Positions 1-8,874 of a stretch of 64,000 nucleotides of DNA are shown in pieces. The translations under genes were made by a program, and so were the position numbers. The notes beneath the pieces were generated by a model. The model was given only the letters and a program-made list of their open reading frames with translations, was not told the origin of the DNA and searched no databases. This stretch comes from Lewinella sp038528965 (GTDB lineage Bacteria > Bacteroidota > Bacteroidia > Chitinophagales > Saprospiraceae). Numbering within the stretch: the first letter of the stretch is position 1; every line of letters starts with the position of its first letter. The stretch is taken from the NCBI GenBank assembly GCA_038528965.1, contig JBCBEC010000001.1:483579-547578 (forward strand), given 5' to 3'.

Positions 1-1209
1 AGTGGTGGTAATTCGCTGATTATTAGCTTGTTGGTCGTAGGGTACAGGTCTGCCAGATAAGCTGGTAGCCTGATTAGGTACAATTCCACGACCGGCAATT
101 GCTGGCGCAGAACTTGCCGCCGGAGTCGCCACTTGTAGGACTTGCCCGCGACGAATAGTATTGGAACTCAGATTATTCCAAGTTTTCACTTGCTCAACTG
201 AGACGTTATACTTTCTGGAGATTCCGTACAAGGTCTCTCCTTTAGCGACGGTATGGGTACTGGCTGTACTAGCAGTAGTGGTTGGTGCGCTAGTTACCGG
301 AGTCCTACTTTCTGTCATGACCGGAACCGGGCTAGTCGTTGGTTGAGTGTTCACTGGATTACCACCTGGAACGATAGCGCCTTGTGGTAAGTTGCCGGGA
401 GGGCTTAGGTTCGTTCGAGTGGTGTTGTAGTTGGCTGGCGTTGGGGTATTTCCACGCGCTGCTACTACCGATCCATTAGATCCTGGCTCGGTACCACAAA
501 CGTCCATAATATAGCGCTCGTAGTTGCGATTGTTAACTTGCTTCAGTGTGATGTAATTATTCATGGCCGCCGCCGCATTGGGGCCGCTGCGCTCTTCAAC
601 TACTCCAATCTCTGGTGTAACCACCAAATCAATCAGCGGGTAAGCAGACTGAGGGGCGAGCTGGCGGAACAGATAAGAACCAGTACAATCATTCTCGAGC
701 TTTCCTTCGAAGTAAACTTTCGCTCCAGGGTTGTTGATGGCGATGTTTTCCCCGATGGTTCCAAACTCGGTATCAAAACGAAAACGGTACTTCGGTGAAT
801 CATACGTAAGTACACTTCCCGATTTAGAGTACGAGCTAGCCGTAACTACTTTAGAAACTTGAAACCGCTTATTATTCTTTGGATAGACAATATAAACTTC
901 GTCAATATTGGCATTTATTCTACGCATCAAGCCCTGGTCGATTCCTCCGCTATTGCAGCTTAGGTAAGGCTCGGGCATGTAGTTCTGTTCGCGAGAACTT
1001 TCTTCACCTACGTCGAAGACAAGCTTTTCGCCTGGGCGAATGTTGATATGATATACCAAATAAGTACCACGGCCGTCAGGTCGATTCATATCGAACTCCA
1101 AACGGTCCATACAGGCAGGATCAAAGAGAATAAAAACTTGGGCCGCGTTTAGGGTCATACTGAAGGCTAAGAGCAAGCCAAATAGTAATGGGATTCTATT
1201 GCGCATCAT
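1..1209 (-). CDS. secreted LysM-domain protein, 3' end cut by window edge
   Basis: The reverse strand is open from an ATG at 1209 (a second ATG follows directly) to the window edge: 403 codons and no stop, so the C-terminus is missing. Residues 1-22 form a signal peptide ending near LNAAQ. A beta-rich region of unknown fold follows to about residue 240, then a Pro/Thr-rich linker. A LysM module lies at about residues 315-360, with the core GETLYGISRKYNVSVEQV; LysM binds peptidoglycan glycan chains. It probably acts in the periplasm or at the inner face of the outer membrane. The exact role of the N-terminal region is not recognised. Gene reality is high from codon structure, signal peptide and LysM. 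Confidence 0.85.
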   Translation of the reverse strand, partial: MMRNRIPLLFGLLLAFSMTLNAAQVFILFDPACMDRLEFDMNRPDGRGTYLVYHINIRPGEKLVFDVGEESSREQNYMPEPYLSCNSGGIDQGLMRRINANIDEVYIVYPKNNKRFQVSKVVTASSYSKSGSVLTYDSPKYRFRFDTEFGTIGENIAINNPGAKVYFEGKLENDCTGSYLFRQLAPQSAYPLIDLVVTPEIGVVEERSGPNAAAAMNNYITLKQVNNRNYERYIMDVCGTEPGSNGSVVAARGNTPTPANYNTTRTNLSPPGNLPQGAIVPGGNPVNTQPTTSPVPVMTESRTPVTSAPTTTASTASTHTVAKGETLYGISRKYNVSVEQVKTWNNLSSNTIRRGQVLQVATPAASSAPAIAGRGIVPNQATSLSGRPVPYDQQANNQRITTT

Positions 1210-1233
1210 GGAAAAAGGCTGTTTTCTTGCGTC

Positions 1234-1265
1234 GAAAGGTAAAGGAATTTCACCTGTTAAACAAC
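1234..1265 (-). promoter_or_regulatory. candidate Bacteroidota promoter for the LysM gene
   Basis: On the minus strand a TTG is followed after 20 bases by TACCTTTC (1241-1234), one base off the TAnnTTTG -7 box. It lies about 25 bases upstream of the start codon. Confidence 0.35.
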
Positions 1266-1381
1266 AACTTATTGGAAAAGGTGTAACTTAAACGCTGTCA
1301 TTTTACCAAAGATTGTCAGCTTTTGCTGAAAATTATGGATTTAATTAATGTCTTATTCGCACAAAACGAATCATTAGCGTC

Positions 1382-1849
1382 TTGTCAGAAGTAGATTTAC
1401 AATTAGATTTACCCCGCTTTCAAACGGAAATACAGATTAAACAAGAAGCTGGCAAGCGCTGGATTTGGGGTGTTATTCGTTCCAAGTGGCTGGTGCTCCA
1501 ACCCGAAGAATTGGTCCGCCAGCTTTTGTTACAATATCTAATGTTGGAAATTGGGGTTAACAAGAACCGAATCGCGGTGGAACGGGGGCTCTCAGTGAAT
1601 GGCTTGCAGAAGCGTTGCGATATCTTGATTTATGACCTGGAAATGAGTCCCTGGTTGCTGGTAGAATGCAAAGCACCAAAAGTCCGGCTCAATGAGGCTG
1701 TATTTCGCCAAATAGCCACCTATAATATGGAACTCCAGGTGCCTTACTTACTTGTATGTAATGGCCCACAAGCCTACTGTAGCGAAATTGACCTGGCGGC
1801 AAAAAGCTTTCAATTTCTCAGCACCTTACCGCCATTTCCTGCAACCTGA
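1382..1849 (+). CDS. HsdR N-terminal-like nuclease-fold protein (stand-alone)
   Basis: A 155-residue protein resembling the small Bacteroidota proteins annotated as 'type I restriction enzyme HsdR N-terminal domain'. The PD-(D/E)xK-type core is visible: an acidic residue in KRCDILIYD and the E-x-K pair in LVECKAPK, followed by a conserved helix (AVFRQIATYN). There is no helicase domain and no hsdM or hsdS nearby, so this is not a restriction system; the role is unknown. The start is TTG at 1382. An in-frame stop at 1346-1348 limits any upstream extension and no in-frame ATG precedes. It converges on ggt with a 2-bp gap. Confidence 0.8.
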   Translation: MSEVDLQLDLPRFQTEIQIKQEAGKRWIWGVIRSKWLVLQPEELVRQLLLQYLMLEIGVNKNRIAVERGLSVNGLQKRCDILIYDLEMSPWLLVECKAPKVRLNEAVFRQIATYNMELQVPYLLVCNGPQAYCSEIDLAAKSFQFLSTLPPFPAT

Positions 1850-1851
1850 TT

Positions 1852-3582
1852 TTAATAGCCACTTACATCATCGTCTGGATTGCGGAAGTCACCTACCGCA
1901 TGATAGCGGCCATCTTCGGTGCACAGGATCGCTTTGATCACGGCCATGCGGCTGACGTCTCGAAATTGGTGTCCCATCGCTGCTAACTCTTCCTTTACCG
2001 CCGGACTCAATGTGGTAGGCTCTACCCAAATACGATCCGGAAGCCACTGGTGGTGGAATCGCGGTGCCCAAACGGCAGAATCAAGTGGCATACCAAATTC
2101 TGCTACGTTCACAAAGACCTGGAATACCGCAGTAATAATGGTAGATCCGCCGGGCGCTCCCAGGACTAAAAACAGTTCACCATCCTTTTCGATAATACTG
2201 GGTGTCATCGAGCTTAACATCCGCTTACCCGGCGCAATGGCGTTCGCTTCTGCACCTACCAACCCAAACTGATTAGGTGTGCCGGGTTTGATGCTGAAAT
2301 CATCCATCTCATTGTTCAAGAAGAAACCGGCTCCGTCTACCACCACTTTACAGCCAAAATTGGAATTCAAGGTAGTTGTGATCGAAACGGCATTACCATC
2401 TTTATCAACAATAGAGGTGTGGGTGGTCTCGAAGCTTTCTTTGGTATTGGTGAAATCACCCGCTGCCAGGGAGTCGCTCGTGCTGGCTTGCTCCGCCGAA
2501 AAATCGGCCATCCGATTTTGCAGATATGCTTTGTCGATCAAGGAGTCAATAGGAACGGGGTAGAAATCGCTATCGCCTAAATACTCCGCGCGGTCCGCGT
2601 AAGCCCGGCGCTCTGCTTCCACCATGAGGTGGGTAGCGGCTGTACTCTGAAACTCATAATCGCCCAAGGGATAATCCTCTACCATACCCAGCATTTGCAG
2701 CAATGCTACACCACCACTAGAGCTGGGTGGCATGGAGATAAGCTTGTAGTTGTCGTAAGTACCTACTACCGGTTCGCGCCAGCTGGCTTCATAGTTGGCC
2801 AGGTCCTCTTCGGTAATGAAACCATCGCCTGATTCCATTTCGGCCACAATTTTTTGAGCGGTTTCTCCTTGGTAGAACCCGGCGCTTCCCTGATCGCGAA
2901 TGCGTTCGAGAGTTGCTGCCAAATCCAGCTGTTGCAGTACATCTCCGGTAGACCACTGCGCTTTAACAAAAGCACAAGATTCATCATTGTATTTGGTGAA
3001 ATCCTCCTGAAATTGATTCAACCTATTCGCTTCGGTTTCGGAAATAGTATATCCCCCCCGGGCCAAATCAATTGCGGGTTGTAAGACGGTTGCCCAAGGC
3101 AAGTCACCGTACTGATTGTGAGCTCCTTCCATTCCAGCTACGGTCCCGGGTACACCAGCCGCTAAATGTCCTTTCGTACTCAGCCCTTTAATGGGATCAC
3201 CGAGTGAATCGAGGTACATATCACGACTGGCCTTCGCTGGCGCCTTTTCTCGATAATCGAGCGCGCTTACCGTACCGTCGGCAGCGCGGTAAACCATAAA
3301 CCCACCGCCACCAATATTTCCGGCCCTTGGATACACTACTGCTAGCGCAAACTGTACCGCTACGGCAGCATCAACGGCATTACCACCTTTTGCTAAAATA
3401 TCTCTTCCTACATCCGAAGCTAATGGGTGACCCGTTACTACCGCAGCCTCTTCGTAGTATTCTGATTGATCTGCCTCGTAGCTTACTAGTGCTTCCTGTT
3501 TACAGCTGCCTAGGAGTCCCGAAATCAGCAGTAAAACGACAAGGATTTGAAAAATTGGTACGATTGTTGGTTTTGTACTCAT
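1852..3582 (-). CDS. ggt: gamma-glutamyltransferase (lipoprotein)
   Basis: Hydrolyses or transfers the gamma-glutamyl group of glutathione and related peptides, normally in the periplasm. It is 576 residues, the usual family size. The N-terminus has a lipoprotein signal ending in LLGSC, so it is probably membrane-anchored. The autoprocessing site and small-subunit nucleophile is the first Thr of TTHTS (about residue 386), followed by the family signature DKDGNAVSITTTLN. The GGSTI oxyanion loop lies near residue 480. Single gene; no partner is obvious nearby. Confidence 0.95.
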   Translation of the reverse strand: MSTKPTIVPIFQILVVLLLISGLLGSCKQEALVSYEADQSEYYEEAAVVTGHPLASDVGRDILAKGGNAVDAAVAVQFALAVVYPRAGNIGGGGFMVYRAADGTVSALDYREKAPAKASRDMYLDSLGDPIKGLSTKGHLAAGVPGTVAGMEGAHNQYGDLPWATVLQPAIDLARGGYTISETEANRLNQFQEDFTKYNDESCAFVKAQWSTGDVLQQLDLAATLERIRDQGSAGFYQGETAQKIVAEMESGDGFITEEDLANYEASWREPVVGTYDNYKLISMPPSSSGGVALLQMLGMVEDYPLGDYEFQSTAATHLMVEAERRAYADRAEYLGDSDFYPVPIDSLIDKAYLQNRMADFSAEQASTSDSLAAGDFTNTKESFETTHTSIVDKDGNAVSITTTLNSNFGCKVVVDGAGFFLNNEMDDFSIKPGTPNQFGLVGAEANAIAPGKRMLSSMTPSIIEKDGELFLVLGAPGGSTIITAVFQVFVNVAEFGMPLDSAVWAPRFHHQWLPDRIWVEPTTLSPAVKEELAAMGHQFRDVSRMAVIKAILCTEDGRYHAVGDFRNPDDDVSGY

Positions 3583-3680
3583 GGATGGCTGGAATTTTCA
3601 ATACGAAGAGGAAAGCCGTACGGGATAACTTACAATCTGCAATTGAGCAGGATGGCCAGCAACAGGTAAGGGTTAAAAAC

Positions 3681-3724
3681 GGTGGGGACCTTTTTAACAA
3701 AGCACCTGTTGCTTTTTTGTCCCC
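3681..3724. terminator. short hairpin with T-run upstream of ggt
   Basis: AAAGCA (3699-3704) and TGCTTT (3710-3715) form a small stem followed by a T-run on the plus strand. Outer GGGGAC/GTCCCC segments could lengthen it. No plus-strand gene precedes it, so its role is unclear. Confidence 0.3.
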
Positions 3725-3744
3725 CCAAATAGGCTCCTAAACAT

Positions 3745-3778
3745 AAGCCGCATTTTGGTGTAATCCAAAATGCGGCTT
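3745..3778 (-). terminator. terminator hairpin after the aminotransferase gene
   Basis: A perfect 14-bp inverted repeat, AAGCCGCATTTTGG / CCAAAATGCGGCTT with a 6-base loop, lies 25 bp past the stop of the minus-strand aminotransferase gene. The T-run is poor on both sides. Confidence 0.65.
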
Positions 3779-3802
3779 CTTATTCCACGAAAGTGGTACG
3801 AA

Positions 3803-5011
3803 TTACTGTAGCTGTGCTACTGCTTTAGCAATCCGACTTAGGGCTTCACGCAAAGTGTCTTCCGAGGCGGCGTAAGAGATCCTAAGACACCCAGGAATCC
3901 CAAAAGCTCCGCCTGCTACTGTGGCCACGTGTGCCTGGCGCAGAAGATATTCGCAGAAGTCATTGTCTGATTCGATATTAATACCTCCGGCAGATTTCCC
4001 ATAGTAGGCGGTAATGTCTGGGAAGATATAGAACGCCCCCTGTGGGCGATTAACCTTCATACCGGGGATCGCTTCCAATCCCTCAATAATAACCTGGCGG
4101 CGGCTTTCAAATGCCTCACGCATCGCATAGGTTGGCCCGAGGTCAGCGTCCAAAGCGTGTACCGCAGCTTTTTGAGCAAAGGCATTTGCGCCACTGGTAA
4201 ACTGGCCTTGTAGCTTGGCACAGGCCGCTGCGATGAAGGCCGGGGCACCAATATACCCCAAGCGCCAACCAGTCATAGCATAGCCCTTGGCAAAACCATT
4301 CACAGTGATGACGCGGTCTTTCACGCTAGGTATTGTACCCATACTCACGTGCTTACCGGTGAAGTTGATGTACTCATAAATTTCATCCGACACCACGTAG
4401 ATGTTTTCGTGCGGTGCTACTACCTCAGCAATGGCTTCTAACTCTTCTTGGGTGTAGACCGAACCAGACGGATTACATGGTGAAGAAAAGATGATCATCT
4501 TCGTCCGATCAGTGATAGCAGCTGCAACTTGCTCAGGAGTTACCTTATAGTCTTGATCAATACCTGCCGCTACTGGGACTACTACACCACCGTTTAGTTT
4601 CACAATAGCAGAGTAAGAAACCCAGTAAGGAGCAAAGAGAATTACTTCATCGCCCGGGTCCAGCATCGCCATACACAAATTAGCAATGGACTGCTTAGCA
4701 CCAGTAGAAACTACAATTTGGTTGCTTTCAAAATCCAGGTCATTATCGCGCTTGAACTTGCGTACGATGGCTTCCTGCAACACCTTCAATCCAGGAACTG
4801 GCGTGTACTTTGTAAAGCCGTCATCCAAAGCCTGCTTGGCAGCTTCTTTAATATGATCAGGAGTGTCAAAATCTGGTTCTCCCAGACTCAAACTAATTAC
4901 ATGATGTCCTTCTGCTGCGAGTTCGCGAGCCATCCGCGCCATTTTTAAGGTCGCGGATTCCTCCATCTTCAGTACTTTTTGGGATAGAATCTGTTTGGTT
5001 ACAACCGCCAT
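3803..5011 (-). CDS. aspC: class I/II pyridoxal-phosphate aminotransferase, aspartate type (Ib)
   Basis: Transfers the amino group between aspartate and 2-oxoglutarate; this subfamily may also accept other amino acids. Length is 402 residues, typical of family Ib. The PLP-binding lysine is K242 in FAKGYAMTGWRLGY. Other family hallmarks are SLGEPDFDTP near the N-terminus, SSPCNPSG with the substrate/PLP contact region, and the C-terminal Arg in CLRISYAAS. Monocistronic, with a hairpin terminator 25 bp after the stop. A small 5' UTR hairpin (5031-5045) precedes the start. Confidence 0.93.
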   Translation of the reverse strand: MAVVTKQILSQKVLKMEESATLKMARMARELAAEGHHVISLSLGEPDFDTPDHIKEAAKQALDDGFTKYTPVPGLKVLQEAIVRKFKRDNDLDFESNQIVVSTGAKQSIANLCMAMLDPGDEVILFAPYWVSYSAIVKLNGGVVVPVAAGIDQDYKVTPEQVAAAITDRTKMIIFSSPCNPSGSVYTQEELEAIAEVVAPHENIYVVSDEIYEYINFTGKHVSMGTIPSVKDRVITVNGFAKGYAMTGWRLGYIGAPAFIAAACAKLQGQFTSGANAFAQKAAVHALDADLGPTYAMREAFESRRQVIIEGLEAIPGMKVNRPQGAFYIFPDITAYYGKSAGGINIESDNDFCEYLLRQAHVATVAGGAFGIPGCLRISYAASEDTLREALSRIAKAVAQLQ

Positions 5012-5030
5012 TGCGAATGAATTTAGAAAT

Positions 5031-5059
5031 TTGCCACCGCTGTTTAAGCGGGCTTTTTT
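5031..5059 (-). other. hairpin in the aminotransferase 5' UTR
   Basis: On the minus strand CCGCT-TAAAC-AGCGG lies about 20 bases before the start codon. Read on plus it is followed by seven T's and looks like a terminator, but no plus-strand gene precedes it. Confidence 0.3.
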
Positions 5060-5177
5060 TGGAATTAGCCGTAAAACTACGCTAATTCTCCCCGGAAATA
5101 CGCTGTAGCTACCAATACTTGCGTAAAAAGAAGCTGCTTTTTCACTAATTTTTTACGATCCCAAACATTTGGAATCT

Positions 5178-5185
5178 TACTTTTG
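5178..5185 (+). promoter_or_regulatory. -7 box of a Bacteroidota promoter
   Basis: TACTTTTG matches TAnnTTTG exactly. The -33 element is weak (TTTT about 23 bases upstream). Transcription would begin near 5192, which rules out a start at 5185 for the next gene and favours ATG 5239. Confidence 0.5.
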
Positions 5186-5238
5186 TGCATTCTGCGGATA
5201 CATGCCGTATCCGTCCATCATCTATCTTATCGAGTAAA

Positions 5239-7467
5239 ATGGCGAAGCAGTCCGGCAAAAATCGAAAAGGCAAGACCACTAAGGCTAAGGCGCGTACCAA
5301 ACCGGCTACTCCTAAGAAGAAACCCGCACCGACTAAACCGGAGCCAGTAGTGATTCCACCTTTGCTGCAATCCATTGGAGCGAAGCACTTTTGGTATACC
5401 TTCGGCGCGGTGGCCTTAATTGTAATGGTGATGGCTTTACAGTCGGGAGTAAATGGAGATGACCTTTATCAGGTCGATTACTCTGAAAAGCTAATGGACT
5501 ATTACGGCACCATGGGACAGGATACGGCGGCCTTATTTGTCGAGAAAGGTAATATGCACTTGTACGGTGGCTTCTTTGAAATCGTAGCTGGTGCCACTAC
5601 TCGGGTCTTCCAACTAGAACCCTTGTCTTGGTCTTATCACGTGACTCGGCACTTCTGGATTGCGTTCTTCGGCATTTTGACCTTACTCTTTACGGCCCTT
5701 ACAGCCCGAAAGTTCGGGAGTTGGCCCGCTGCCTTGCTGGCTTTGCTCCTGCTTTTTCTATCTCCGCGATTTTTAGGGCATTCCCTGATCAACCCCAAAG
5801 ATATTCCCTTCGCTTGTGGCTTTATGATGTCAATCTACTTCGCTTGTCGTTGGTTGGAGGAGATACCGAAAGTCAGCATAGCCACAATGGCTGGATTGGC
5901 TGGAGGAATTGCTATTGCCGTGGGTACCAGGGTGGGTGGATTGTTGGCGATTGCACTCTTTGGTCTATTCGGTATTGTTTCCTTCCTGCTTAAGGTCCGA
6001 CAAACCGCTGCTAACGAGCGTGCGGGCTTGTTCGGGCGTTATGCGCTCTACGGCTTTATCCCAATTGCGGTTGGTTTAGGGGTGTCATTATTGTTTTGGC
6101 CCTTTGCCCTGGTTGATCCGGTGGCACATATCCAAGAAGCACTAGCTGCGTTCAGCAATCTGAAAGTGGAAATTAGGGTGCTATTTGGTGGTGAAAATGT
6201 GATGTCAACGGACGCCCCAGCCTCGTATTTCTACAGCTGGTTCTTCCGCACTATTCCACTCTATGCCTTGTTAGGACTACTGGGTACGCTGGTCGCTGCC
6301 CCCTTCTTATGGCGCCGTTACGCTAAAGATTATCGTTTACTGTTTTTACTGATGGCCGGCGTTTTTCCTGGCGTCTATATTGTACTAAAGGACAGTACCC
6401 TACACGATGGCTGGCGTCACATGATCTTTGTGTATCCGCCTTTGGTGGTACTGATCAGCCTGTTCTGGAATTATATCCTGGAGCAGTTTCTGCCGAAGGG
6501 CAAAAACTGGAAATATGGAGTGCTTGCCGTTTTGGGCTTGCTGATGGTAGAACCTGCCAGCTTTATTGCCGCTAATACCTCTTTTCCATACCTATATTTT
6601 AACCCAGCTTTTGGTGGTGTGAAAGGAGCGTACGGGCAATACGAATTGGACTATTGGGGCGTAAGTGCCAAAAAGGCTGCGGATTGGATGATTGGTGAAA
6701 GACTGATTCCACAAGAGAATGACACCATCACCGTAATGACCAATTTTTACTTTAATGTAGATCGCTATTTGCGCCGCCGTTTTGATGGCAAAGTAAAAAT
6801 AGACTACGTAGCTTACGATAAACGCTTTGAAAAGGATTGGGACTACGGCATTTTTGTCAATCGCTTTATTGACGGCACCCAATTGCGGCACGATGGATGG
6901 CCAAGTAGCCGTGCAATCCACACAATTGACATTGGTGGAAAGCCGATCTGTGCAGTCTACGAGCGTGGAGATGGCTATGCTTTTGAAGGTAAAGCGGCAG
7001 AAAAAGCTCGAGATTGGCCCACCGCTATTCGGGCCTACACACAAGAAACAGCCGTTTACGGCGATAATGAATTAGCCTGGTTAGGTTTGGCAAATGCCAA
7101 TTTATCCAGTGGTAATTTCAGTGGCGCACAGAATGCTGCGGAGCAGGCCTTAATGATTAACCCCGGCTATGCTAGTGCCTTCTACTACCAGGCGATGGTC
7201 CAGTTCTACCAGCAGAAACCACAGCAAGCTGCCCCGCTTTTTGAAAAGGTAGTGGAACTGGATGAACGCTTTTATTTGGCGCATTTCTTTTTGGGCCAGA
7301 TTTATAAAGATCGCAATGAGCTCACAGCTGCCTTTAATTACGCCCGCCGTAGCATCGAGATCAACCCTCGTTTTAAACAAGGCTACCAGCTACTGGCGGA
7401 GATTTATGAGAAAAACGGCGACCCACAAAGAGCACAAGAGATGCGTGCCCGGGCTGCTGCCTTTTAA
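5239..7467 (+). CDS. polytopic membrane glycosyltransferase-like protein with C-terminal TPRs
   Basis: A 742-residue protein. The N-terminus is Lys/Ala/Pro-rich and cytosolic (about 35 residues), followed by roughly 11 hydrophobic segments to about residue 450. The topology and the acidic first loop (NGDDLYQVDY) resemble GT-C fold, family-39-like transferases that use lipid-linked sugars. From about 590 to the end there are three or so TPR units (for example EKARDWPTAIRAYTQE, FSGAQNAAEQALMINPGYA). The sugar donor and acceptor cannot be told from sequence. The start at 5239 was chosen because a promoter box sits at 5178-5185. A methyltransferase gene follows 23 bp downstream. Confidence 0.75.
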   Translation: MAKQSGKNRKGKTTKAKARTKPATPKKKPAPTKPEPVVIPPLLQSIGAKHFWYTFGAVALIVMVMALQSGVNGDDLYQVDYSEKLMDYYGTMGQDTAALFVEKGNMHLYGGFFEIVAGATTRVFQLEPLSWSYHVTRHFWIAFFGILTLLFTALTARKFGSWPAALLALLLLFLSPRFLGHSLINPKDIPFACGFMMSIYFACRWLEEIPKVSIATMAGLAGGIAIAVGTRVGGLLAIALFGLFGIVSFLLKVRQTAANERAGLFGRYALYGFIPIAVGLGVSLLFWPFALVDPVAHIQEALAAFSNLKVEIRVLFGGENVMSTDAPASYFYSWFFRTIPLYALLGLLGTLVAAPFLWRRYAKDYRLLFLLMAGVFPGVYIVLKDSTLHDGWRHMIFVYPPLVVLISLFWNYILEQFLPKGKNWKYGVLAVLGLLMVEPASFIAANTSFPYLYFNPAFGGVKGAYGQYELDYWGVSAKKAADWMIGERLIPQENDTITVMTNFYFNVDRYLRRRFDGKVKIDYVAYDKRFEKDWDYGIFVNRFIDGTQLRHDGWPSSRAIHTIDIGGKPICAVYERGDGYAFEGKAAEKARDWPTAIRAYTQETAVYGDNELAWLGLANANLSSGNFSGAQNAAEQALMINPGYASAFYYQAMVQFYQQKPQQAAPLFEKVVELDERFYLAHFFLGQIYKDRNELTAAFNYARRSIEINPRFKQGYQLLAEIYEKNGDPQRAQEMRARAAAF

Positions 7468-7490
7468 AATAAGTACCCCTTAAGGACTAC

Positions 7491-8297
7491 ATGAATTACA
7501 AACTTCTGTTTCCTACCTACCGGAATCGCCATCAATTCATTCGGCGTTGCTTGCGCGATATCACGGCAGCGCAGCCAGCAGAGAAGATGCTTAATCTCGG
7601 TGCCGGTGAAGGAGATTATGATTCCATGATCGCCTCTTTTGGTCAGCACTTGGTTTCTTGTGATTTAAACGAAGCTGATGTCGCCTACGCCCGCGAGTTT
7701 AACAAGGGTAATGATAAAATAACTTATCAAGTAGAAAACGGCCTTGACCTGAGCTTTCCGGATAATCACTTTGATGTCATTGTTTGCATTGAAGTAATCG
7801 AGCATGTGGGCGATCCAGAGCAACTCCTGAATGAAATTCAACGGGTTTTAAAACCAGGTGGCCACTTGCTGATGACCTTCCCACGCCAATCCTTTCCTTG
7901 GACCTATGATCCCATCAACCGCTTCTTTGCACCCTTGGGGCAGAAGCGCATCAGCCAGGGGGCTTACGCCTTTGGACATGATTATCTGATCAACGACCAG
8001 GAATACAACCGATGGGCTGCCCAGCGTAATTTTGCCGTAGAGAAGCGCCGTCCTTTGAGCCGGCATTTTATCGGTTTGCTGGAAGTGTATTGGACGGGTT
8101 TGGTCCAACAAATCTTCAAGAGCAATACCGGGAACTCCAGCGAAACTGCGGACAAGGGACTGCGCATGCGGCCCAGTAATCGTGATCCCTGGTTAGGCAA
8201 ACTGGTTGACCTTATCTTGGCGCTGGATGAAGCCCTGTTTGGCTGGTCTAAACGATCAGTTGGTATGGGTTATGTTTTACAACTCAAAAATCAATGA
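7491..8297 (+). CDS. class I SAM-dependent methyltransferase
   Basis: A 268-residue protein with the SAM-binding motif I MLNLGAGEGDYD near residue 35, the acidic end of strand 2 (LVSCDLNEADV), and motif IV FDVIVCIEVIEHV, typical of the Methyltransf_11/UbiE-like group. The substrate is unknown. It starts 23 bp after the membrane glycosyltransferase-like gene, and its stop overlaps the next start by 4 bp (ATGA). The operon context suggests methylation of a glycan or lipid product, but that is inference. Confidence 0.85.
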   Translation: MNYKLLFPTYRNRHQFIRRCLRDITAAQPAEKMLNLGAGEGDYDSMIASFGQHLVSCDLNEADVAYAREFNKGNDKITYQVENGLDLSFPDNHFDVIVCIEVIEHVGDPEQLLNEIQRVLKPGGHLLMTFPRQSFPWTYDPINRFFAPLGQKRISQGAYAFGHDYLINDQEYNRWAAQRNFAVEKRRPLSRHFIGLLEVYWTGLVQQIFKSNTGNSSETADKGLRMRPSNRDPWLGKLVDLILALDEALFGWSKRSVGMGYVLQLKNQ

Positions 8298-8848
8298 AGA
8301 TGAATGCAAAATCCTATTTACATACTCTTTTAGGCCTATTCCTGGTAGCTACTTTCGTGTTTGCTTGCGGAAGTGGAGATGATCGCCTGGCTTCTTCTTC
8401 GGCTAAGCGTCAACCTTACTACGATTTCTTCAACGATGTACGATTAGAGATTGCTGATCTGGAGGCCCAATATTCCCGCCTGGACGGATTCACTTCGGAA
8501 ACTAAGAAGTTTCTGGAAAACCGTGGTGCGCAGCAGAAATATAAGATTGGAGGCTTCTACTTTGAGAAGGGCCTTAATCGGGAACAGGGCGCTTATGATT
8601 ACGCAGATCGCTTTTTTCCAGACGGGGCCGTCATTCATTGTATCATCTATCCACCTGAACAGCAATCGATCTGGCAAAACCTATTGGGCTACAACAAAGG
8701 CAAGGGAAAGCAAGTTGGGCAGAACTATGTCTATTACCAAGTGTTTACCGCACAACCAGAAGATACCGATCTAGAGCAAAAGATCGAGACCATCATAGAA
8801 CGGAATATGGAAAAGCACGCCGCCCAAATCGGCGCTTTGCTGAACTAA
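8294..8848 (+). CDS. hypothetical lipoprotein
   Basis: A 184-residue protein with a lipoprotein signal peptide (hydrophobic LLGLFLVATFVFAC, Cys at about residue 25). The mature part is mixed alpha/beta with no motif I recognise. It overlaps the methyltransferase stop by 4 bp, so the genes are translationally coupled, and it precedes the carboxylase gene by 26 bp. It probably sits on a periplasm-facing membrane. Confidence 0.75.
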   Translation: MKMNAKSYLHTLLGLFLVATFVFACGSGDDRLASSSAKRQPYYDFFNDVRLEIADLEAQYSRLDGFTSETKKFLENRGAQQKYKIGGFYFEKGLNREQGAYDYADRFFPDGAVIHCIIYPPEQQSIWQNLLGYNKGKGKQVGQNYVYYQVFTAQPEDTDLEQKIETIIERNMEKHAAQIGALLN

Positions 8849-8874
8849 GTTATTTGCCCTCAACCTCCTCATTC

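Noticed and set aside
1382..1849. Type I restriction system
   Set aside because: Only the small N-terminal-like domain is present; no helicase, hsdM or hsdS.
6592..7044. 150-codon antisense frame in the membrane glycosyltransferase-like gene
   Set aside because: Shadow of the sense frame; no features of its own.
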